Notes: a model not told the origin generated them from the letters alone. Numbered from the stretch's first letter, positions 40,022 through 49,490 are shown. The stretch is DNA of 64,000 nt from Anthocerotibacter panamensis C109 (GCF_018389385.1 NZ_CP062698.1:3504667-3568666); one strand, 5' to 3'. Translations and numbers: made by a program.

Positions 40022-42531
40022 AACGTTGTCGTGAGCCCAGCCCGAAAGTTAATGCCTGGGGAGGGGCGTCCGGCGCGGCTTTCGTAGAAATTGTTGAAGA
40101 GGTTGTAGATACCGCCGTTGAAGGTGATGCTGGGGCTCAGCGGGAAACTCGTCGTCAGGTCTACGACGGTGTAGCCCTTGCGCAGGATCTGCTTAGTCCG
40201 GGTATCCGCGTCAGGTCGGTCCCCGACGATGGAGCCGGACAGGGCGGCATTGAATTGGGGGGTCGTGTATTGGAGTAGGAATGAGGAGAGACCAAAGGGC
40301 TGCCCCTCTCGCTGAAAACCAAAGAAGGTAGCGCCTGAACCGAGGTTGGAATTCACGCCGCCCAAAGGCCGGGTGTCGAAGATGGAGTGGGTGACGGTGA
40401 TTCGCCATTCTGGACTGAGCTTCCAGTCAAAGGAGAAATCCCAACCGGTACTCAAAGATTCAGCAGTATTGCGCGATTGATAGAGATAGAGATAGCTGGC
40501 ATTCAGAAAAGCACTACTGTAGCAGTCTGAGCCTGGGTCCGAAATGGGGACGCGCTGACAGACCCGAGCGGGGCTGGTGGTAGTATCGAGCGCCCCGATG
40601 AAGACTCCTTGTTCGACGGCATTGCTCAAGTCAGTGCGGTAGTAGGTCGCGCGCAAAAGAGCGCTGGGACTGAGTTGCACATCCAGACCTAATTCGTAGG
40701 TAGTGGCGCGCTCCGGCTGGAGTCCGTCTCCGATGACCGGTCCTGAGGGCGTGAAGTAGGGGTTGGGTGCAGCAAGAAATCCCGGCCCGCCCAAAAAAGC
40801 GTAGAGCTGGGTCAGACCAGGAGCCTTAAATGACTCCTGATAGTTAGCCCGCAAGCCGAAGACCTCCCGGCCCCGTTCTCCCCCAAAATTGTAGCGCAGA
40901 CCCGCCCCCGAAGTGAAGATGTTCCCGAACTGGGTATCGCTGGTGAAGCGGGTTCCTCCATTCACGACCAAGGCTCCATCCCAGAACTGGAGGTCTTCGG
41001 TGAGGTAGAGCGCGTAGCGGGAGATCTCCCGGTCAAAGCCCTGCACCCCAAACTGGTCGAAAATCGTATTAACCGGGAAGCCCGCCTGCGGACTCTGGAC
41101 GGAGCGGTTGCCCAAATACTGGAAGCCCGCATTGAGCGTATTGCCGGGATAAAGTTCAGCGATATAGCGCAGTTGCGCCTCGAAGGTGCGGTTGTTGATC
41201 AAGGTCTGGGCAGAGGAGCCGGGATTGAAATTGTTGGTGTGTTTGAAGCTGAGTTGGGTGGAAAGGGTACTCACCGGGCTCAAGGTCCAGTCCCAGGCAA
41301 TATTGATGCCGGTCTCGTCCTCGGTCGGTTCGCCAACGCCCAAGCGGTCAGCAATATTGTCGTTGAACCGTACATAGTAGTCGTTGGGGTTAGCGGAGAC
41401 CTCGCCGCCTGTGGTGTTCTGCGCCTGGATCACCTGGAAGGGGGAGCGGATGTCGTCGGAGCGGCGTAGGTTCTGCTGCTGGACGTAAATCGTGACTGTG
41501 TGGTCGCGCCCCGGCTTGAAGATGAGTTTACCGGCATAAAAATCGCTGAAGGCATAGAGACCGTAGGCTGTCGAGGTGAAAGCAACGTCTTGAGCACTGG
41601 CGAGGATCTCCGGTTGGGTATAGATCTGACCGGTGGTCGGATTGATGCGCCGGGTGCCGTCAGGGTTAAAAAATTGGGAGGAAAGGACCGTCCCCGCTCC
41701 TTTATCCGGGTTGTAGGTGAAAGGATATTCATTGCGGACGGACTGGTGCTGGTAGGTCAGCTCAAAAGCAAAGTTTCCAGGCACAGCGAGGTCGCCGGTA
41801 CTGCCCTGATAGGAGACGGTGTAGGTACTATGACCGAAGCTGCCCGCCTCGACACCCAAGGTGAGCGTAGGTGGACCGGAGGGGATGCGGGTAATAACAT
41901 TGATGACCCCGCCGATGGCATCGGCTCCATAGCGCAGGGTGCTCCCCCCCGTCACTACTTCGACACGCTCGACATTGACCACCGGCAGGCGGTTGATATC
42001 CGAAGCGCGGTTGTTGGAGGAGCGAGTCAGCGGGCGACCGTCTTGAAGCAGGATGAAGCGAGCATCATCAAAACCGCGCAAAAAGTTTTGGCCCCGGTTG
42101 TCGATTCCGCCCAACCCCTCGACGAGACTAAAGCCGGGGACCAGCCTGAGGGCGTCGATCAAAGTCCTAGCTCCGAGCGCCTTGATCTCTGCTTTGCCCA
42201 CCACGTAGGTCGTCTGGGTATTCTCACGCTCTGTAGTCCGGCGACGCTGGGCGGTCACGTTAAACTCCCCCAACAAATCCACCGGCTCTTCCGGCTCATC
42301 GGAGTCGTTCACAGGAGGTGCAGCCTGTGCCAGCACGGGGGAGGCTACGGGCAGGAGGTCGTGCGCCTGATATGGAGCAGGGTCCAAGGAACGAGCCTGA
42401 GCAATTCCTCCCGCCTCCTGTGCCTTGGTAGCAGACATCCCTACTACGGCAAAGACCATCAGACAAAAAACACGGCCTCCCCAAGCAAACCGGGTTTCGC
42501 CCCGTCGCTTTTTCTGCGAGAACTTACGCAT
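40018..42531 (-). CDS. TonB-dependent outer-membrane receptor
   Basis: 837 residues from ATG 42,531 (GGGAAGGG directly upstream). Signal peptide through VVGMSATKAQ. Plug domain with VGKAEIKALGARTLIDALRL, FLRGFDDARFILLQDGRPL and VERVEVVTGGSTLRYGADA, then a long beta barrel with typical TonB-receptor strands ending in RAGLTTTF. The C-terminal residue is Phe, as in outer-membrane porins. A TonB-like box is possible near LLGEFNVTAQ. Cargo may be a ferric siderophore or cobalamin. Divergent from the peroxiredoxin gene. Confidence 0.92.
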   Translation of the reverse strand: MRKFSQKKRRGETRFAWGGRVFCLMVFAVVGMSATKAQEAGGIAQARSLDPAPYQAHDLLPVASPVLAQAAPPVNDSDEPEEPVDLLGEFNVTAQRRRTTERENTQTTYVVGKAEIKALGARTLIDALRLVPGFSLVEGLGGIDNRGQNFLRGFDDARFILLQDGRPLTRSSNNRASDINRLPVVNVERVEVVTGGSTLRYGADAIGGVINVITRIPSGPPTLTLGVEAGSFGHSTYTVSYQGSTGDLAVPGNFAFELTYQHQSVRNEYPFTYNPDKGAGTVLSSQFFNPDGTRRINPTTGQIYTQPEILASAQDVAFTSTAYGLYAFSDFYAGKLIFKPGRDHTVTIYVQQQNLRRSDDIRSPFQVIQAQNTTGGEVSANPNDYYVRFNDNIADRLGVGEPTEDETGINIAWDWTLSPVSTLSTQLSFKHTNNFNPGSSAQTLINNRTFEAQLRYIAELYPGNTLNAGFQYLGNRSVQSPQAGFPVNTIFDQFGVQGFDREISRYALYLTEDLQFWDGALVVNGGTRFTSDTQFGNIFTSGAGLRYNFGGERGREVFGLRANYQESFKAPGLTQLYAFLGGPGFLAAPNPYFTPSGPVIGDGLQPERATTYELGLDVQLSPSALLRATYYRTDLSNAVEQGVFIGALDTTTSPARVCQRVPISDPGSDCYSSAFLNASYLYLYQSRNTAESLSTGWDFSFDWKLSPEWRITVTHSIFDTRPLGGVNSNLGSGATFFGFQREGQPFGLSSFLLQYTTPQFNAALSGSIVGDRPDADTRTKQILRKGYTVVDLTTSFPLSPSITFNGGIYNLFNNFYESRAGRPSPGINFRAGLTTTF

Positions 42532-42935
42532 ACCCTTCCCCCTGCACGAGAGCGTTATCAATAGTAGGCCAAAGGCTTACCCCTCGAAAAGCTTAGATGC
42601 GAACGCTCCTAAAAGCTATGCAATATACAACCTATTTCCTCAACACAGACCAGCTAGGCTTGTGCCCGTTAGGGTAGGGCGGGGGGGCGTTTCACAAAGC
42701 ATAACGGCTTGTAGCGGTCTATTACCCTTAAACCTATCGGAATTGTGGGGATTGCTCCGGGAAATTGAGTATGAAATTGAGTATAATGACTCCGTTGGCA
42801 CTGAAGTCCAACCTTAGATGTTTACGACCTGGAACAGAAGAGCCTGATCTGGGTCCGACCATCCACGGTGTTTAGCAGGTAAACCTTTCCGTAGCTGAAC
42901 CCGAAAACCATTTTCTCATGCGATAGGAGCATTGT
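42532..42935. promoter_or_regulatory. divergent promoter region, TonB receptor / peroxiredoxin
   Basis: 404 bp without a gene. GAAATTGAGTAT is repeated in tandem at about 42,761-42,784 and leads into TATAAT at 42,782-42,787, a good -10 for the peroxiredoxin gene; no good -35 is at the normal distance. I found no cobalamin-riboswitch core. Confidence 0.4.
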
Positions 42936-43574
42936 ATGACGCTGCGACTTGGCGATACCGCCCCTGACTTTACTCAGGATTCCACGGATGGACCGATTCA
43001 TTTCCATGAGTGGATTGGGGATTCATGGGCGGTGCTGTTCTCTCACCCCAAAGACTTCACTCCCGTCTGCACTACAGAACTCGGGTTAGTATCCCGTCTC
43101 AAGCCTGAATTTGAAAAGCGCAACGTCAAGGTTATCGCCCTGAGCGTGGACGATGTGGCTTCTCATAAGGGCTGGGCTGGAGATATCGAAGAGACTCAAG
43201 GTGCCGCCCTCAACTTCCCGATTCTGGCTGACCCCGACCGTAAGGTCTCCGACCTGTACGACATGATCCACCCCAACGCCAACAACACCCTCACGGTGCG
43301 CTCTGTCTTTGTCATTGACCCCAACAAGAAGCTGCGCCTCACCCTGACCTACCCGGCGAGCACAGGACGTAATTTCGATGAACTATTGCGGGTCATCGAC
43401 TCTCTACAACTGACGGACTACCACAGTGTGGCGACCCCGGCGAACTGGACTGATGGCGGCGACTGTGTCATTGTCCCTTCGCTTCAGGACCCCGAGGTGC
43501 TCAAGGAGAAATTCCCCAAAGGCTACACGGTACTCAAGCCCTACTTGAGAATGACCCCACAGCCTAACCGTTGA
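42936..43574 (+). CDS. 1-Cys peroxiredoxin
   Basis: 212 residues. The peroxidatic Cys is in FSHPKDFTPVCTTELG; no resolving Cys at the 2-Cys position. The long C-terminal part (LTDYHSVATPANWTDGGDCV, then VLKEKFPKGYTVLKPYLR) is that of the Prx6 class. It reduces H2O2 and organic peroxides with a thiol donor. Own promoter and strong terminator, thus monocistronic. Confidence 0.95.
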   Translation: MTLRLGDTAPDFTQDSTDGPIHFHEWIGDSWAVLFSHPKDFTPVCTTELGLVSRLKPEFEKRNVKVIALSVDDVASHKGWAGDIEETQGAALNFPILADPDRKVSDLYDMIHPNANNTLTVRSVFVIDPNKKLRLTLTYPASTGRNFDELLRVIDSLQLTDYHSVATPANWTDGGDCVIVPSLQDPEVLKEKFPKGYTVLKPYLRMTPQPNR

Positions 43575-43587
43575 GGCCGAAAGTCTT

Positions 43588-43615
43588 GCCCCTCTTCACG
43601 AGGGGTATTTTTTTG
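43588..43615 (+). terminator. terminator of the peroxiredoxin gene
   Basis: Arms GCCCCTC and GAGGGGT with a 5-nt loop, followed by a T-run broken only by one A (ATTTTTTTT). 13 bp after the stop. Confidence 0.92.
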
Positions 43616-43660
43616 TTCTGGTTGCGCCAACAGGCGTTTTGCTGTGGACTTTGCTTAAAA

Positions 43661-43681
43661 TTGTAAATATTTGCTTTACAA
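43661..43681. promoter_or_regulatory. inverted repeat, likely operator of the lipoprotein gene
   Basis: TTGTAAA and TTTACAA are perfect complements separated by TATTTGC, 55 bp before the start at 43,736. Position and symmetry fit a repressor or activator dimer site in the promoter. The regulator is not known. Confidence 0.5.
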
Positions 43682-43735
43682 TTAGATAACATTCACCGTC
43701 AACTTTAAAGGGTTGTCTATGAGGGAGGTCCGTTA

Positions 43736-44119
43736 ATGAAGTCTTGGCTCGTTGTTGCTCCGGTGCTCTTGCTCGTTAGCTGTGCCGGCCAGCCTGTGGC
43801 CCAAACCCCTCAGACGACAACACTTGCTGCTGCACCCCCATCCTTGAATGGGGACAACACCGGCAAAGAATGGCAGGGGGCGACGCCTGCCCAAAAGTTG
43901 GAATTCTGCCGCGCCTCCATGACGTCCTACCGCTCTTCGGGGACAGCTAGTTTCTCCATCAGTGCTAAGACCAACAGCCTTACTCCCGAAAAACTCTGTA
44001 CCGAGATGGATAGCTACTACTCCAGTAAAGGCACTGGTCTTGAATCAGACCGCCTCGGTCATGCTGCCGGGATGTCCATCATCTTTGCCGGGAAACCGTA
44101 CAAACCGCCTGCACCCTGA
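43736..44119 (+). CDS. hypothetical lipoprotein
   Basis: 127 residues. The first 17 are a lipoprotein signal with lipobox LLVSC, so the mature protein is anchored by its Cys. A Thr/Ala/Pro linker and a domain with TPAQKLEFCRASMTSYRSSG and LCTEMDSYYSSKG follow, holding two more Cys that may form a disulfide. No known family. GGGAGG 9 bp upstream sets the start. Confidence 0.75.
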   Translation: MKSWLVVAPVLLLVSCAGQPVAQTPQTTTLAAAPPSLNGDNTGKEWQGATPAQKLEFCRASMTSYRSSGTASFSISAKTNSLTPEKLCTEMDSYYSSKGTGLESDRLGHAAGMSIIFAGKPYKPPAP

Positions 44120-44190
44120 ATCGGCCCCAGGCCCTGGTTGCGGTAAGATGATTGGGTTCGGTGCCGTCCAGGCATGTTTTATGTGCAGCA

Positions 44191-44982
44191 ATGACAACAC
44201 TGCGTGTCACCGCTTACGCCCACACCGATGTCGGACAGGTCCGCACCCAGAACCAGGACCAGTGCCTGATCGCTGACCTGACCGCAAAACACCAGAGCCG
44301 GGAGAAGTTGGACCACAACATTGGCTCCTCGGGTAGTCTTTTTGTTGTTGCCGATGGGGTGGGTGGAGCCCGCAAGGGAGATATCGCCAGTCGTCTAGCT
44401 GTGGATGCGCTCTACGAAGCCTTGATCCAACGGGAGGCAGCCCCCACACCGGATGCCTTTGCCCAAAACTTAGAGGAAGCCGTCCAGCAGGCGCACCAGA
44501 CCGTGTGCACCTATGCCGCCACCCATGAGATTCCCCAGATGGGTACAACCTTGACCGCCGGGGGTATCTGGGAAAACTATCTGTTCACCGCTCAGGTCGG
44601 GGATTCGCGTGCCTATATCTTGCGCGACGGAGATCTAGTGCAGATTACCCGAGACCAATCCTTGGTCTACACCCTACTCCAGGAAGGCTATATCACGCCT
44701 GCCGAAGCCCGGACCCATCCCAAAAAAAATATCATTCTCCAGTCGATTGGTCAGCCAGGAGTGCTTGAGGTGGTCATTACGCAACACCAGCTTCAGGATG
44801 GAGACACGGTGCTATTGTGTAGCGACGGACTCCATGGCATGGTCGAACATAGCCATATCGAGGAGATTCTCCTCCATACTTCTTCTGCGGCTCAGAGTGT
44901 TGCACACCTGATCGAACGCTCTAACGCTGAGGGAGGTAAGGACAATATTGCGGTTCTCGTCGTCCGTTTGCACGCTAGTTGA
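44191..44982 (+). CDS. PP2C-family Ser/Thr protein phosphatase
   Basis: 263 residues from ATG 44,191. Metal-binding and active-site motifs are complete: DVGQVRTQNQDQCL, FVVADGVGGARKG, MGTTLTAGG, VGDSRAYILRDGDLVQIT, LLCSDGLHGMVE and GKDNIAVLVV. The protein is soluble and single-domain, like PphA of cyanobacteria (which dephosphorylates PII) and PstP-like enzymes. Target not known. It lies 71 bp after the lipoprotein gene. Confidence 0.93.
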   Translation: MTTLRVTAYAHTDVGQVRTQNQDQCLIADLTAKHQSREKLDHNIGSSGSLFVVADGVGGARKGDIASRLAVDALYEALIQREAAPTPDAFAQNLEEAVQQAHQTVCTYAATHEIPQMGTTLTAGGIWENYLFTAQVGDSRAYILRDGDLVQITRDQSLVYTLLQEGYITPAEARTHPKKNIILQSIGQPGVLEVVITQHQLQDGDTVLLCSDGLHGMVEHSHIEEILLHTSSAAQSVAHLIERSNAEGGKDNIAVLVVRLHAS

Positions 44983-45015
44983 TTTTTACTGCCGTCGCTC
45001 AGGTACAGCACGCCG

Positions 45016-45621
45016 TCACTTTTTTTTGAAGAAGTTGAGGACACTGCCGAGTCCTTTGCCCTTTTCTTTGGCCCTGTCAGCGTCTTGGGGGGGGCTACTC
45101 AAGAGTCCGGGGGGGGCTTTGAAGTCCAGCAGCAGTACGACTCGGGTCGTCTCCCCTTTGTTCCAGGCTTCGTGTTCGGCAGTATCATCAAAGACTAGGC
45201 ACTTACCTTCCTCCCAAACCCGGACCTCATGCCCGACACGGATGCCACAACCCGGAGGAACTGTCAGACCAAGGTGGCACCGCAGGAGGCCATCGGGATA
45301 GCCGTTATGGGGCGCGATGTGCGTTCCAGGTATCAGCGAAGAAAAGCCTGCTGTGACCAGATTGGGAATGGCCTCGACCAGCCTTGTCGTCTCGGGGCAG
45401 AGGCTACAGTTAGCCGCGACTTTGATGCCAAAAGCATAGAGGCCAAAGATATCCCAACCCTTACCGTAGAGATATTTCTCAGGCCATGCGATAAAGTCTC
45501 CTTGGCGCAATTGGCTCAACTCCCGCCGGATCGTCTGCCAGTTCGCTTCTAGCTGGCTGGTGAACTCAAAAGTAGCTGTTTCGTAAAACACGGCTTTCGG
45601 TAGAAAGAGGTTTTTTGACAT
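45016..45621 (-). CDS. aspartyl/asparaginyl beta-hydroxylase domain protein
   Basis: 201 residues. Core of the 2-oxoglutarate/Fe(II) family: GFSSLIPGTHIAPHNGYPDG contains the first metal His, LRCHLGLTVP the 2-oxoglutarate site, and FDDTAEHEAWNKGETTRVVLLLDF the distal His and Arg. The C-terminal tail is Lys-rich. The ATG start and next codon lie within the end of an IS200/IS605-type element, so the present N-terminus was shaped by its insertion. Substrate unknown. Confidence 0.88.
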   Translation of the reverse strand: MSKNLFLPKAVFYETATFEFTSQLEANWQTIRRELSQLRQGDFIAWPEKYLYGKGWDIFGLYAFGIKVAANCSLCPETTRLVEAIPNLVTAGFSSLIPGTHIAPHNGYPDGLLRCHLGLTVPPGCGIRVGHEVRVWEEGKCLVFDDTAEHEAWNKGETTRVVLLLDFKAPPGLLSSPPQDADRAKEKGKGLGSVLNFFKKK

Positions 45622-45918
45622 CCTCCCCAGCCTAAAGGCGAGGGGATTCCCTAGATTGCTCTAGAGCGTTTCTGCTTCACAGGGAGTACCCTCAGCAGAC
45701 TTCTTGACCGAGTGCCTAAGAACACGCCGTTAGCGGCGTGGCTTAAGCTGCAAAGAAAGCAAATTCAATGGTCTTTCTCTTCTCACAGTATGTCGCACGA
45801 AGCTGAGCATTGTGGTTGGCGAGGTGCCAATAGTGGCTTTCGTGGCGTTTGCGCATGGCCAACCGAAGTATATCAAAAAGCTGCCCTAGAAGGGCAGGGC
45901 TTTAGACCCATTACCTCG
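45615..45918 (-). mobile_element. non-autonomous IS200/IS605-family element, copy 1
   Basis: 304 bp. On the minus strand the left flank is TTAC (45,919-45,922), the target of IS608-type TnpA, and the right end is TCAA. Hairpins at both ends: CTGCCCTTCTAGGGCAG near the left, and CCCCTCGCC-TTTAGGC-TGGGGAGG near the right. Codons for VLRHSVKKSAEGTPCEAETL before the right end match the C-terminus of TnpB. So the copy keeps the tnpB 3' end, from which the guide (omega) RNA is made, but neither tnpA nor most of tnpB. Confidence 0.85.
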
Positions 45919-46006
45919 GTAAGGAGCCTAGCGCGGAACGGCTCCCGGCTGCAAGAGCAGATGCAGGATTTAGCTGCTCAGACGGTACGAGTCATTCCAT
46001 GACGGC

Positions 46007-47143
46007 CTAGTGGTGCTCCAGACATTCCTGGGTCAGGAGTTGTTCCTCCTGCTCCTCCATGTCCGTGATTGCCATCTGCATAATGGTCTCAATCGGCAGA
46101 CCGAGTTGGTATTGGCCTAACCAGCGTGTGGCTTCATTGCCTTGTTGCAACAGATGGCTGACCTTCTCGACATAACAGGCCGTACCGGGTAACTGGGAGG
46201 AGGCGAGGCTATCGTCTACCCAACGGCTGACCCATTCACGGACGGTGAGCGTCTCTCCGGTTTGCCAGTGGATCAGTTGGGCGTCAATACTGTTGCGGCT
46301 GGCAGCCTTTTCATTTTCGTAGGTCAGTGAGACGAGTTCATCTGGGGTGAATTTGCTGGCGGTCAGAGGGTCAGGGATACGTCCGGCAACGAGGTCTAAG
46401 AGGCGTTGTTCCAGAAGCACGGTGATGCCCAGAAGCAGGCTGGGATCGCTCACCAAGTCGCTGATGCGCAACTCGACGCGGTTGATGTCGTAGGGGCGAT
46501 GGTTCCCGTTGGGGCGCACCGAGGTCCAGAGATGGCGTTCATTCCACATCGTCCCGAGCTTGAGTTGTTCCTCAACCCAACTACAGTAGTGCTGATGGGA
46601 GGTGAAAAGCGGTACCCAAGCGGGGGTCTGTGGGAAAAGGCCCCAACGAGTAGAGTGGTAGCCTGTCACCTGACCATCAAAAAAGGGAGAAGAAGCACTG
46701 AGCGCTAGGACCAAAGGAGCCTCCAGCCGCATTAGGCGGAGTGCTTTGAGGATAAGTTCCGGGGTGTCGAGTCCGAAGTTGATGTGGATGCTGGTGGTGA
46801 CAACCCGCGTGCCGTAGTGTTTTTCAATGAGGTCATGATAGGGATTTTCGGGGGCTGAGCGCTCGAAGTGGTCACTCCCGCTCAAAGCCAAGGTGCTGCC
46901 GGGGAGGATAGTGTAGTTGCCGAGGGTCTTGAGGTATTCGCGCAACTGACGGCGGGGCTTGACTAAGGCACACAGCAGATCCTGATAGCTACGCAGCGGC
47001 GGGGTGACATACTCCACATTGCGCTGGTCAGGCTCGCGTACAAAGTCCTTCAAATCCGTCACGATCCGCCTGGACAGTCCTACGGCCACACCCTGGGGGG
47101 TGCCTGTATACATCTCGACTTCGAACCCCTTGAGTAAACTCAT
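46007..47143 (-). CDS. gshA: glutamate-cysteine ligase, cyanobacterial type
   Basis: 378 residues from ATG 47,143 (MSLLKGFEVEMYTGTPQG). The open frame extends upstream, but those residues look untranslated. Motifs: EYVTPPLRSYQDLLC, LALSGSDHFERS, VVTTSIHINFGL and NRVELRISDL, as in the GCS2-like enzymes of cyanobacteria. It makes gamma-glutamylcysteine for glutathione synthesis. Divergent from aspC with about 240 bp between the starts. Confidence 0.88.
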   Translation of the reverse strand: MSLLKGFEVEMYTGTPQGVAVGLSRRIVTDLKDFVREPDQRNVEYVTPPLRSYQDLLCALVKPRRQLREYLKTLGNYTILPGSTLALSGSDHFERSAPENPYHDLIEKHYGTRVVTTSIHINFGLDTPELILKALRLMRLEAPLVLALSASSPFFDGQVTGYHSTRWGLFPQTPAWVPLFTSHQHYCSWVEEQLKLGTMWNERHLWTSVRPNGNHRPYDINRVELRISDLVSDPSLLLGITVLLEQRLLDLVAGRIPDPLTASKFTPDELVSLTYENEKAASRNSIDAQLIHWQTGETLTVREWVSRWVDDSLASSQLPGTACYVEKVSHLLQQGNEATRWLGQYQLGLPIETIMQMAITDMEEQEEQLLTQECLEHH

Positions 47144-47383
47144 GCCTCCGTGCCCCGCTCCTTGTAGCCCGACCGATAGGGTGTGCGGGCATACTGTCTC
47201 TATATTGTACGGCTCGCAATCCCCGCCGCTTCCTGCAACTGGAAGAGGGCGCTGGCATGCGCTTACCTCACGCATTCTATGTCACAAACCAAATGTCATA
47301 AACCAAACGGTCCGTTCAAATTGTTTGGGTCCTCGGGGTCAGGAATATGTCACGCTAGAGACATTGGCTTTAGGTTTCGTTTT

Positions 47384-48568
47384 ATGCATCTTGCCCGACG
47401 TGTCACCGAGCTTACGCCCTCGCTGACTCTGGCGGTTACGGCCCAGGCTGCACGGCTGAAGGCTCAAGGCGTGGATATTTGTAGCTTGGGGGCGGGGGAG
47501 CCGGATTTTGACACCCCGGACTTTATCAAAGAAGCTGCCCACACCGCCCTGGACCGGGGAGAAACCAAGTATGGCCCCGTGGAAGGCCATCCCCAACTGC
47601 GCGAAGCCATTGCCCACAAACTTGCCACTGAGAACCAACTCCCCTATCAAGCTAAAAATATTCTCGTCACCAACGGGGGGAAGCAGTCGCTCTACAACCT
47701 GATGATGACGCTGGTGGACCCCGGCGATGAAGTGCTCATTCCCGCGCCCTATTGGGTGAGTTACCCGGAGATGGTGATTCTTTGCGGCGGCGTACCCGTC
47801 ATCATCCCCACTACCCGCTCAACCAGCTATAAAGTAACCCCAGAGCGTCTGGAGTCCTATATCTCCGCGCGCACCCGTCTGGTCGTCCTTAACTCCCCCT
47901 GCAACCCCACCGGTATGGTCTACAGTCGGGAGGAACTTGTTGCTCTAGCACGGGTGATGGTCCGGCATGACCTGTTGGTGGTCTCCGACGAAATCTATGA
48001 AAAGTTGGTCTATGGCGACCTGACCCATACCAGCATCGGGAGCTTGGGGGAGGAGATTTTTGCTCGGACCATCGTCAGCAATGGCTTCAGTAAAGCCTAC
48101 GCCATGACAGGTTGGCGCTTGGGTTATTTGGCTGGCCCGGAGGCTATCATTCAGGCGGCGAGCAGCATCCAAGGCCATAGCACCTCCAATGTTGCGACCT
48201 TTGTCCAACGGGGGGGCATCGCCGCCTTGAGCGACCCATCAGCCCCTGAGACGATTGCCGGGATGCGGACGGTTTTCGCGCAGCGCCGGGACCTCGTCTG
48301 TGACCGACTCGCGCAGATTCCCCAAGTACGTTTTGTCCGACCTGAGGGGGCGTTTTATGTTCTGGTAGACATCAGCCAGACGGGATTCACCAGCCAGCAG
48401 TTTTGCGAAAAGCTCTTGGTCACAGAACAGATAGCCGCCGTTCCGGGGATTGCCTTTGGCGCAGATGACCACATCCGCCTCTCCTACGCCACGGCTACCG
48501 CCACGCTCGAAAAAGCTCTCGACCGTCTCGCTCGCTTTATGCATAGCTACCAGTGGGCTAAGCGATAG
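47384..48568 (+). CDS. aspC: aspartate aminotransferase
   Basis: 394 residues from ATG 47,384; the frame is open further upstream but without a ribosome site. Class I PLP enzyme: LGAGEPDFDTPDFI, TNGGKQSLYNLM, NSPCNPTGMVYS, VVSDEIYEKLVYG, the PLP lysine in SNGFSKAYAMTGWRLGY and the substrate Arg in IRLSYATA. It interconverts aspartate and 2-oxoglutarate with oxaloacetate and glutamate; related enzymes also accept prephenate. Confidence 0.94.
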   Translation: MHLARRVTELTPSLTLAVTAQAARLKAQGVDICSLGAGEPDFDTPDFIKEAAHTALDRGETKYGPVEGHPQLREAIAHKLATENQLPYQAKNILVTNGGKQSLYNLMMTLVDPGDEVLIPAPYWVSYPEMVILCGGVPVIIPTTRSTSYKVTPERLESYISARTRLVVLNSPCNPTGMVYSREELVALARVMVRHDLLVVSDEIYEKLVYGDLTHTSIGSLGEEIFARTIVSNGFSKAYAMTGWRLGYLAGPEAIIQAASSIQGHSTSNVATFVQRGGIAALSDPSAPETIAGMRTVFAQRRDLVCDRLAQIPQVRFVRPEGAFYVLVDISQTGFTSQQFCEKLLVTEQIAAVPGIAFGADDHIRLSYATATATLEKALDRLARFMHSYQWAKR

Positions 48569-48598
48569 GATGGAGGGGTTCGGTTCTAGGCGTATTTC

Positions 48599-48958
48599 GT
48601 GCTACATACCCTTCAGCCCAGCTACGCTGTCCCTATCGGGGTAGCCGTGCTTACGCCGCTAGTTTTTGGGTGGTCACCTGTATTGGGTGTGCTAATCGGG
48701 TTATTTGCACTGTTTTTGACTTGGCAGGCGGCAACGTTGCGGATTGTTTTTACGCCGACTGCTTTTGAGGTTGGGCGCTCTGGGGTGCTGATTGTTAGTT
48801 TTCCCTATGCGGACTGGATATCCTGGCGTGTCTTCTGGCGGGGCTTTCCGGTCCTTTTATATTTCCGGGAAGTCAAGAGTATTCACTTTATCCCAGTGCT
48901 CTTCGACGGGAAGGCTCTGGTGGAACATCTGGAACATTTTGTCGGGAAGGAGCGCTAA
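48599..48958 (+). CDS. DUF3119 membrane protein
   Basis: 119 residues from GTG 48,599. Two N-terminal membrane helices (GVAVLTPLVFGWSP, VLIGLFALFLTWQAA) and a PH-like beta domain with FEVGRSGVLIVSFPYADW and RGFPVLLYFREVKSIHFIP. The family is found in cyanobacteria and chloroplasts; role unknown. Its stop directly abuts the next gene. Confidence 0.88.
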   Translation: MLHTLQPSYAVPIGVAVLTPLVFGWSPVLGVLIGLFALFLTWQAATLRIVFTPTAFEVGRSGVLIVSFPYADWISWRVFWRGFPVLLYFREVKSIHFIPVLFDGKALVEHLEHFVGKER

Positions 48959-49393
48959 ATGCCTCACATGCAGACGACCCTCAAGATTCCTACTCGCCCT
49001 AAGTCCCTCCAGTCTATAAGTCGGGAGATCGCCGCTGTGGTGGAACGCTCCGGTATTGAGCTTGGGCTGTGTGTTGTATTTTTGCGCCACACTTCAGCAA
49101 GTTTGCTCATCCAAGAGAATGCCGACCCCGATGTGCTCCAAGACCTGGAAATGTTTTTTGAAAAGCTGGTGCCCGAAACCCTCCCCTACCGCCACGCCAC
49201 CGAAGGACCGGACGATATGCCTTCTCATATCCGCACCGCCCTCACCAGCACTTCTGAGACTATTCCTATCCGCGCCGGACGCCTCGCCCTCGGGACTTGG
49301 CAGGGTATCTATGTCTGGGAACATCGCGACCATAGCCATCTGCGCGAAGTCGTCGTACATATCATGGGCGAGAAGACCGGTCAAGGGGCCTGA
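48959..49393 (+). CDS. YjbQ/UPF0047 family protein
   Basis: 144 residues. Typical pattern: SISREIAAVVERSGI, VVFLRHTSASLLIQENADP (His and Asp of the active site), then DDMPSHIRTALTSTSETIPI and GTWQGIYVWEHRD. Some members have thiamine-phosphate synthase activity as a side reaction; the physiological role is open. Follows DUF3119 with no spacer, thus cotranscribed. Confidence 0.92.
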   Translation: MPHMQTTLKIPTRPKSLQSISREIAAVVERSGIELGLCVVFLRHTSASLLIQENADPDVLQDLEMFFEKLVPETLPYRHATEGPDDMPSHIRTALTSTSETIPIRAGRLALGTWQGIYVWEHRDHSHLREVVVHIMGEKTGQGA

Positions 49394-49490
49394 ACGTAGG
49401 GACTTATGCGCCCAAGGACGGCTGTATGCTGAACAACTCGGTGACCCCCTATCGTCCAAAAGAGCGTAACAGGCACGAGGAAACTACCCC

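Noticed and set aside
41500-42564. 354-codon plus-strand frame
   Set aside because: Entirely antisense to the well-supported TonB receptor; GC-rich third positions create long shadow frames here.
42532-42935. Cobalamin riboswitch upstream of the TonB receptor
   Set aside because: I looked for the conserved B12-box-like core and found none.
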